Shown piece after piece: positions 60,232 to 64,000 of a stretch of DNA of 64,000 bases (position 1 is its first letter; the number at the start of each line of letters is the position of its first letter). Both the position numbers and the translations under genes were made by a program. Under the pieces are notes generated by a model. The model ran no database searches, was not told where the DNA came from, and saw only the letters and a list, made by a program, of their open reading frames with translations. The stretch is taken from assembly GCA_039026375.1 (NCBI GenBank), contig JBCCML010000010.1:43601-107600 (forward strand), in the 5' to 3' direction. Source of the stretch: Thermohalobaculum sp039026375 (lineage in GTDB: Bacteria; Pseudomonadota; Alphaproteobacteria; Rhodobacterales; Rhodobacteraceae).

Positions 60232-61794
60232 ATGACGGATATGCTGCCCGAGCCGGACGACATGAGAGATCTGGGCGACGAGATGATCGCGCCGCGGGCG
60301 GACCCGGTCGATTTCTCGGACGATCAGGTCGCGGCATGGCAGACCATCGACGCGCGCCTGCAGGCGAACGGGATCGATCTGAACTCGGGCGAATGGCTGG
60401 CGCGCGACGGCGGGCCCAGCCGGGCCGATGTGCTGGCCGTCACCGGTAAGGCGGGCTCTGGCAAGACGGTTCTGCTGGCCCGTCTGGCCCAGAGGCTGGC
60501 CGAGATGGGCGTGCAACTGGTGCGCCCCGATCACGAGCCGAAACGCGATGGCCGGCGGTCCTTCGCCGTGCTGGCGCCGACCAACAAGGCCGCCAGCGTC
60601 CTGCGCTCGAAGGGGGTGGATGCGACCACGATCCACCGCATCGTCTATACGCCGGTCTACGACCCGGAGTTTGAGAAGCTGGCCGAGTGGCTGGAGGGCG
60701 AGCGCAAGGAGCGCCCCGCCGTCGCCGGTCTGGCCGACGATGCGCTGGACCGGGCGATGGCCTTTTATCAGGATCAGCCTTCGGTGCCCGGCGCCTTTGC
60801 GGCCATCGGGCTGCGCGGCGCCGACTTCATCACGGGGTGGGACCGGCGCAAGACCCCGCTGGATATTGCGCTGGTCGATGAAGCCTCGATGCTGGATGCC
60901 GAGAAGCTGGAGGATCTGAAGGAGCTGTTCGGCCAGATTGTGCTGTTCGGCGATCCGGCGCAGTTGGCCCCGGTGGGGACGAGCGGGGCGATGATCTTTG
61001 ATCAGATGCCGGCCAAGCGGCGGCTGGGCCTGGCGCGCATTCACCGGCAGGCGGCTGACAACCCGATCCTGGATCTGGCCCATATGCTGGGCGACGATCA
61101 GCTGAGCTTTGACACCTTCGAGGAGGCCGTGCGCGATGCGGCGGCGCGCGACGACCGGGTGACAATCTCGGAACGCGCGGATGCTGAGCTGATGGCAAGC
61201 TCGCCCATGCTGGTCTGGCGCAACAAGACCCGGGTGCGGCTGATCAAGGCCTTCCGCGCGGCCCATGCCTGCCCGGAACGCGCGATGGTGCCGGGGGAGC
61301 CGCTGATCTGCGATGGGCTGGAACTGCCCCAGCGCCAACGCAAGGAGCGCATGGCGCTGGAGGCGCGCGGGCTGATCAAGGGCGCCCAGGCCCGCTATCT
61401 GGGCGAGGGGCGGCGACCCGGTTTTGCCCGGGTCGACATTCTGGGCACGGAGGAGCCCGGGATCTCGGTCGCCTCGATCATCCAGATCGAGAGCCCCGAT
61501 AGCGAAGAGCCGGCGATCATATCGGCGGCGCGTTCGGGCGCGCTGTTCCTGCACGGGGCGGCGTGCACGATCCACAAGGCGCAGGGCTCGCAATGGCCGG
61601 CGGTGCAGGTCTTTGCGCCGGACCTGTTCGCGGCGGCACGCTCCGGCGCCGAGGAGGCGGGGCTGGCGCTGTGGAAGCGGTTGGCCTACGTGGCGATCAC
61701 CCGGGCCGAGGAGCGTCTGGTCTGGGTGACGCGGTACATGATTTCCCGCCCCGAGCGGCCATTGGGCCAGGAGACAGGGGCGTCAGAGGGTTAG
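60232..61794 (+). CDS. RecD-like superfamily 1 DNA helicase/ATPase
   Basis: 520 residues. The Walker A motif GKAGSGKT lies at 72-79, VLAPTNKAASVLRSKGVD.TTIHRIVY gives motifs Ia and Ib, DEASMLDAEKLEDL near 216 is Walker B, and FGDPAQLAPVGTSGAM near 240 is motif III. The C-terminal UvrD-like part ends CTIHKAQGSQWPAVQVF and RLAYVAITRAEERLVWVTR. It lacks the N-terminal RecD region of RecBCD. Such standalone helicases act in DNA repair or plasmid maintenance, and the role here is unknown. It is followed by a very strong hairpin. Confidence 0.88.
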   Translation: MTDMLPEPDDMRDLGDEMIAPRADPVDFSDDQVAAWQTIDARLQANGIDLNSGEWLARDGGPSRADVLAVTGKAGSGKTVLLARLAQRLAEMGVQLVRPDHEPKRDGRRSFAVLAPTNKAASVLRSKGVDATTIHRIVYTPVYDPEFEKLAEWLEGERKERPAVAGLADDALDRAMAFYQDQPSVPGAFAAIGLRGADFITGWDRRKTPLDIALVDEASMLDAEKLEDLKELFGQIVLFGDPAQLAPVGTSGAMIFDQMPAKRRLGLARIHRQAADNPILDLAHMLGDDQLSFDTFEEAVRDAAARDDRVTISERADAELMASSPMLVWRNKTRVRLIKAFRAAHACPERAMVPGEPLICDGLELPQRQRKERMALEARGLIKGAQARYLGEGRRPGFARVDILGTEEPGISVASIIQIESPDSEEPAIISAARSGALFLHGAACTIHKAQGSQWPAVQVFAPDLFAAARSGAEEAGLALWKRLAYVAITRAEERLVWVTRYMISRPERPLGQETGASEG

Positions 61795-61860
61795 CAAACG
61801 GACTTCGCCCCCGCGGGGCGGGGCCGAAGACGCGAGGCATCCGCCCCCCGGCGCGCAGGC

Positions 61861-61890
61861 GCGCCACCCCCCGGTCCGGGGGGATGGCGC
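61861..61890 (+). terminator. Very GC-rich hairpin after the helicase gene
   Basis: GCGCCACCCCCCGG and CCGGGGGGATGGCGC pair with one bulged A around a single T, 66 bases after the stop codon. The stem contains six consecutive C-G pairs. Confidence 0.6.
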
Positions 61891-61921
61891 CCGGGGCGGG
61901 CGGCGCGGCAATGAGGTGGCG

Positions 61922-63385
61922 ATGCGGCGGTGGCTGATTTGGGGCGTTCTGGCGCTGGCGGCGGGGGCCGCGCTGTGGACTGCCGGCTGGTTTTGGGGGC
62001 GCAGTGCGGTGTTGGCGCGCGCCGATGCGGCCGCCGAGGAGCTGGCGGCGCTGGGCTGGACGCTGAGCTATGGCACGCGCGAGGTTGAGGGTTTTCCGCT
62101 GGGCTACCGCGTGCGGTTTCAGGATCTGGGCTTGGTCGAGGGCGCCAGTGGCGCGTTGGTGCGGGTGCCGAGCGCGGTGGTTGCGCGGGATGATGAGGAG
62201 CTGGTGGTGGGCGTTGCTGGCCCGCTGCGCCTGGACATGCCCGTGCCCGCGGCGTGGCAGGTGGCGGACCCGCGGCTGCCGCGGGTGGTGACGGTGATCG
62301 CTGAGGGGGAGGGGATCGTGGTCAGGGTGCCGGAGTCGGCTCCCGGGTCTTCGCAATTGCTGAGGGCGGACAGCTTGGCCGTGACGCTGGATCTGAAGGA
62401 TCAGGCGCAGTCGGTCAGGGTGGCGTTTGATGCGATGTCGGCCAGCCGGGACGCGGCCGGGCAGACGTTGGCCTTGCAGGCGGGGGCGCTGATCCTGGAT
62501 GCCGCCAGCCAGGTGCCCGATGGCCCGGCGGTGACGATCCGGGCGGAGGGTGAGGGAGTGGAGGTCTCGGCCTCTGCTTTGCGCGCGCCTGAGGTGCCCA
62601 TGAGCGACCTGATCTATGGCGGGGCGGCGGGTGCTGCGACCGTTTTGGCAAAGTCCGCTGCCCTGACGGTGGAAGGCGCCATTGTCGGCGATCCACTGGG
62701 CATGGACGGGCGGTTCGTCGTCGAAGCCGGGGCAACGGATGCCGCGGGCTCGGTCCGTGACGGCCTGATGGGTCTGGATGCTGAAATCGCGGCAAGCCGA
62801 TGGGCCTGGACCGCCGCGGACCAGCCCGAGCTTGCGGTGGCTGTCGAGACAGCGGCCCTGACCATGGCCGGCCCCTTTGCGCGCAGCGACACTCCAAAGC
62901 CTGGCCAACTGCGCCTGGGCCTCAACGGCGTCGTGGCCGAGGACAGCCTTTGGTTTCGCGTCGACCCCAATGCCGCCTTGCCCCGCGATCCCGCGGCGCT
63001 GAGCGTGGCGGTGGACGTGACGGCGCGCCTGATGGGGCGGATCGACCAGCTGCCGCCCGGCGTGCCGCCGCCCTTCGAGATCTCGAACATCATGGTGGAG
63101 GAAGTGGCCGTGGATGCGCTGGGCGCTTCTGCCCGCGCCTCGGGCGACATCGAGATTGTCCAGCCCGTGGTGGTTCCCACCGGTACCATCGAGGTCTCGG
63201 CCGAGGGGATCGCGGGACTGGCGGACAATCTGGCCGCAGCCGGGTTTCTGACACCAGATATGCGCCAGACCTTCGACGCCATCCTGCAGGTCTATGCCCG
63301 CCCGGCCGGCGACGGGGATAGCTGGGTCACCGAGATCGAGACCGGCATCGAGGGTGTCCGCGTGAACGGGCAGCCGCTCCAGTAG
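61922..63385 (+). CDS. DUF2125 domain membrane-anchored protein
   Basis: 487 residues, start at MRRWLIWGVLALAAGAALWTAGWFWGRS after GAGGTGGCG. One N-terminal anchor, then a long beta-rich periplasmic body: TLSYGTREVEGFPLGYRVRFQDLGLVE near residue 50 is the family signature, and DAMSASRDAAGQTLALQAGALILDAASQ and FEISNIMVEEVAVDALGASARASGDIEI follow. DUF2125 proteins resemble AsmA-like or lipid-transport folds in alphaproteobacteria; their function is not defined. It is in the same orientation as the helicase gene but separated by a strong hairpin. Confidence 0.82.
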   Translation: MRRWLIWGVLALAAGAALWTAGWFWGRSAVLARADAAAEELAALGWTLSYGTREVEGFPLGYRVRFQDLGLVEGASGALVRVPSAVVARDDEELVVGVAGPLRLDMPVPAAWQVADPRLPRVVTVIAEGEGIVVRVPESAPGSSQLLRADSLAVTLDLKDQAQSVRVAFDAMSASRDAAGQTLALQAGALILDAASQVPDGPAVTIRAEGEGVEVSASALRAPEVPMSDLIYGGAAGAATVLAKSAALTVEGAIVGDPLGMDGRFVVEAGATDAAGSVRDGLMGLDAEIAASRWAWTAADQPELAVAVETAALTMAGPFARSDTPKPGQLRLGLNGVVAEDSLWFRVDPNAALPRDPAALSVAVDVTARLMGRIDQLPPGVPPPFEISNIMVEEVAVDALGASARASGDIEIVQPVVVPTGTIEVSAEGIAGLADNLAAAGFLTPDMRQTFDAILQVYARPAGDGDSWVTEIETGIEGVRVNGQPLQ

Positions 63386-63553
63386 CTGTACGTTCTGCCT
63401 GGATACGGACCGCCGCTGCCGGCCCGCTCGGTAGCACTCGTCTCCTTTGGCAGGTCTCCTCGGGCAGCTGGTCGCGGGTGCTTGCAGGTCGGCGTTCAGG
63501 CCCCATCTCCCGGTGTGTCGGACAGCGATGATGGAGCCGTTTGTATGTTCTAA
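63386..63553. other. Unexplained spacer before the glutathione peroxidase remnant
   Basis: About 170 bases without a convincing coding region on either strand. The end contains GTTCTAATGTCTGTTCC, two GTTC words eight bases apart, immediately before the remnant. It could be the footprint of a deletion or insertion that removed the peroxidase start; nothing identifies the agent. Confidence 0.35.
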
Positions 63554-63889
63554 TGTCTGTTCCTAGGGTTAGCCACGGCCGCCCTGTTGGCCGTACCCGC
63601 ATCGGCGACGAGTTCGGCCGGCGGCTCGGCGCACGCATACAGCTTTGAGAACATCGATGGCGGCCAGATTGACCTGGCCGATTACGCGGGCCGCCCGATC
63701 CTGGTGGTCAACACCGCCTCGCGCTGTGGGTTCACCAATCAATACAACGCCTTGCAGGAGCTGTACGACACGTATCGCGACCGCGGATTGGTTGTGCTGA
63801 CGGTGCCGTCCGACGATTTTGGCGGTCAGGAATTGGCGACCGAGGCGGACGTGAAGCACTTGGACGCCCTGAAAAACCTCTCGCCCTGA
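63554..63889 (+). pseudogene. Glutathione peroxidase remnant (broken at both ends)
   Basis: In frame, a signal-peptide-like FLGLATAALLAVPASA lacks any upstream ATG: the frame is closed by TAA at 63551. The body has ENIDGGQIDLADYAGRPILVVNTASRCGFTNQYNALQELY with the catalytic Cys of SRCGFT, then VPSDDFGGQELATEADVKH. A normal enzyme would continue for about 80 more residues, but here translation ends within ten codons of a sequence that is unlike the family. The break lies just before an insertion sequence. The gene is therefore probably inactive. Confidence 0.75.
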
Positions 63890-64000
63890 GTGCTTGATCG
63901 TGATTCCATCCTTTCAGCAGCAAAGGGCATAAGATGGCTGATCAGCGCGGTTTCTTCGATCTTGATGAACGGTATGCGGCGTTGTCGAAGGCAGGCGATC
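63860..64000 (+). mobile_element. Left part of an IS5-family insertion sequence
   Basis: The peroxidase similarity stops near 63850 and an A-rich segment (CCTGAAAAACCTCTCG) follows, then the transposase start. The left terminal inverted repeat cannot be fixed because the right end is outside the window; the boundary given is an estimate. Confidence 0.5.
63934..64000 (+). CDS. IS5-family transposase, N-terminal fragment cut by window edge
   Basis: MADQRGFFDLDERYAALSKAGD is the start of an IS5-type transposase, whose typical N-terminus is M-x-D/G-Q-x-G-F-F/W-D. Only 22 residues are visible, so the subgroup cannot be stated. Confidence 0.7.
   Translation, partial: MADQRGFFDLDERYAALSKAGD

Noticed and set aside
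61795..61921. GC-rich stretch before the DUF2125 gene, considered as a CCCACCC family hairpin
   Set aside because: It forms a perfect compact stem with a single-base loop and lacks the internal CCCACCC architecture of the family; kept as an ordinary terminator.

Overview
The window reads as a GC-rich alphaproteobacterial chromosome, most likely Rhodobacterales (roseobacter/Paracoccus-like). The reasons are a crotonyl-CoA carboxylase/reductase and an ethylmalonyl-CoA mutase (ethylmalonyl-CoA pathway), a YajC-SecD/SecF cluster, an acrylyl-CoA reductase, a YfgM-BamB pair, and short intergenic regions with many overlapping start/stop codons. No rRNA, tRNA or CRISPR array was found.

Layout. 1-6.3 kb: an acyl-CoA catabolic cluster (thiolase-fold protein without the usual cysteines, two acyl-CoA dehydrogenases, a nitronate monooxygenase-like flavoprotein, an enoyl-CoA hydratase), with an OmpA-domain gene coupled into it. 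6.3-15.5 kb: small envelope and redox genes, a DUF1326/DUF2182 pair with a methionine-rich segment, acuI, a class V aminotransferase, rsmD, an SDR, a peroxiredoxin and small exported or membrane proteins. 15.6-20 kb: a FemAB-like acyltransferase and a two-gene type I secretion transporter. 20-29 kb: mlaC-like, yajC, a fused secDF, Fe/Mn superoxide dismutase, a LOG-family protein, a LysM protein and an Atm1-type ABC exporter. 29-35 kb: an RND efflux operon with a dyad operator candidate, a GST and an orphan BrnA-like protein. 35-51 kb: housekeeping and metabolism (CaiB-type CoA transferase, yfgM, bamB, tyrS, anmK, MFS and ABC transporters, a histone H1-like mini-protein, an acyl-CoA synthetase, rpsD). 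51-60 kb: an Imm11-like gene, coaD, small membrane proteins and the ecm/ccr locus. 60-64 kb: a RecD-like helicase, a DUF2125 protein, and a glutathione peroxidase remnant next to the start of an IS5-family element that leaves the window.

How genes fit together. ecm and ccr lie 2.2 kb apart and face away from each other. Both upstream regions carry a perfect ATTGCGCAAT and a TTGC-N6-GCAA dyad, which suggests a shared regulator. The CoA enzymes at the left end, acuI, the acyl-CoA synthetase and the CoA transferase fit an organism living on short-chain or aromatic/steroid-like acids, though the substrates cannot be read from the sequence.

The strongest unexplained signals are two dispersed repeat families. 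One is an 89-bp (or 78-bp) intergenic element, present three times in the same orientation, built on 11-bp units centred on TGTACA; one copy lacks exactly one unit. The other is a family of about six gene-end hairpins whose loops carry CCCACCC-type tracts beside one arm. Neither matches a feature class I can name.
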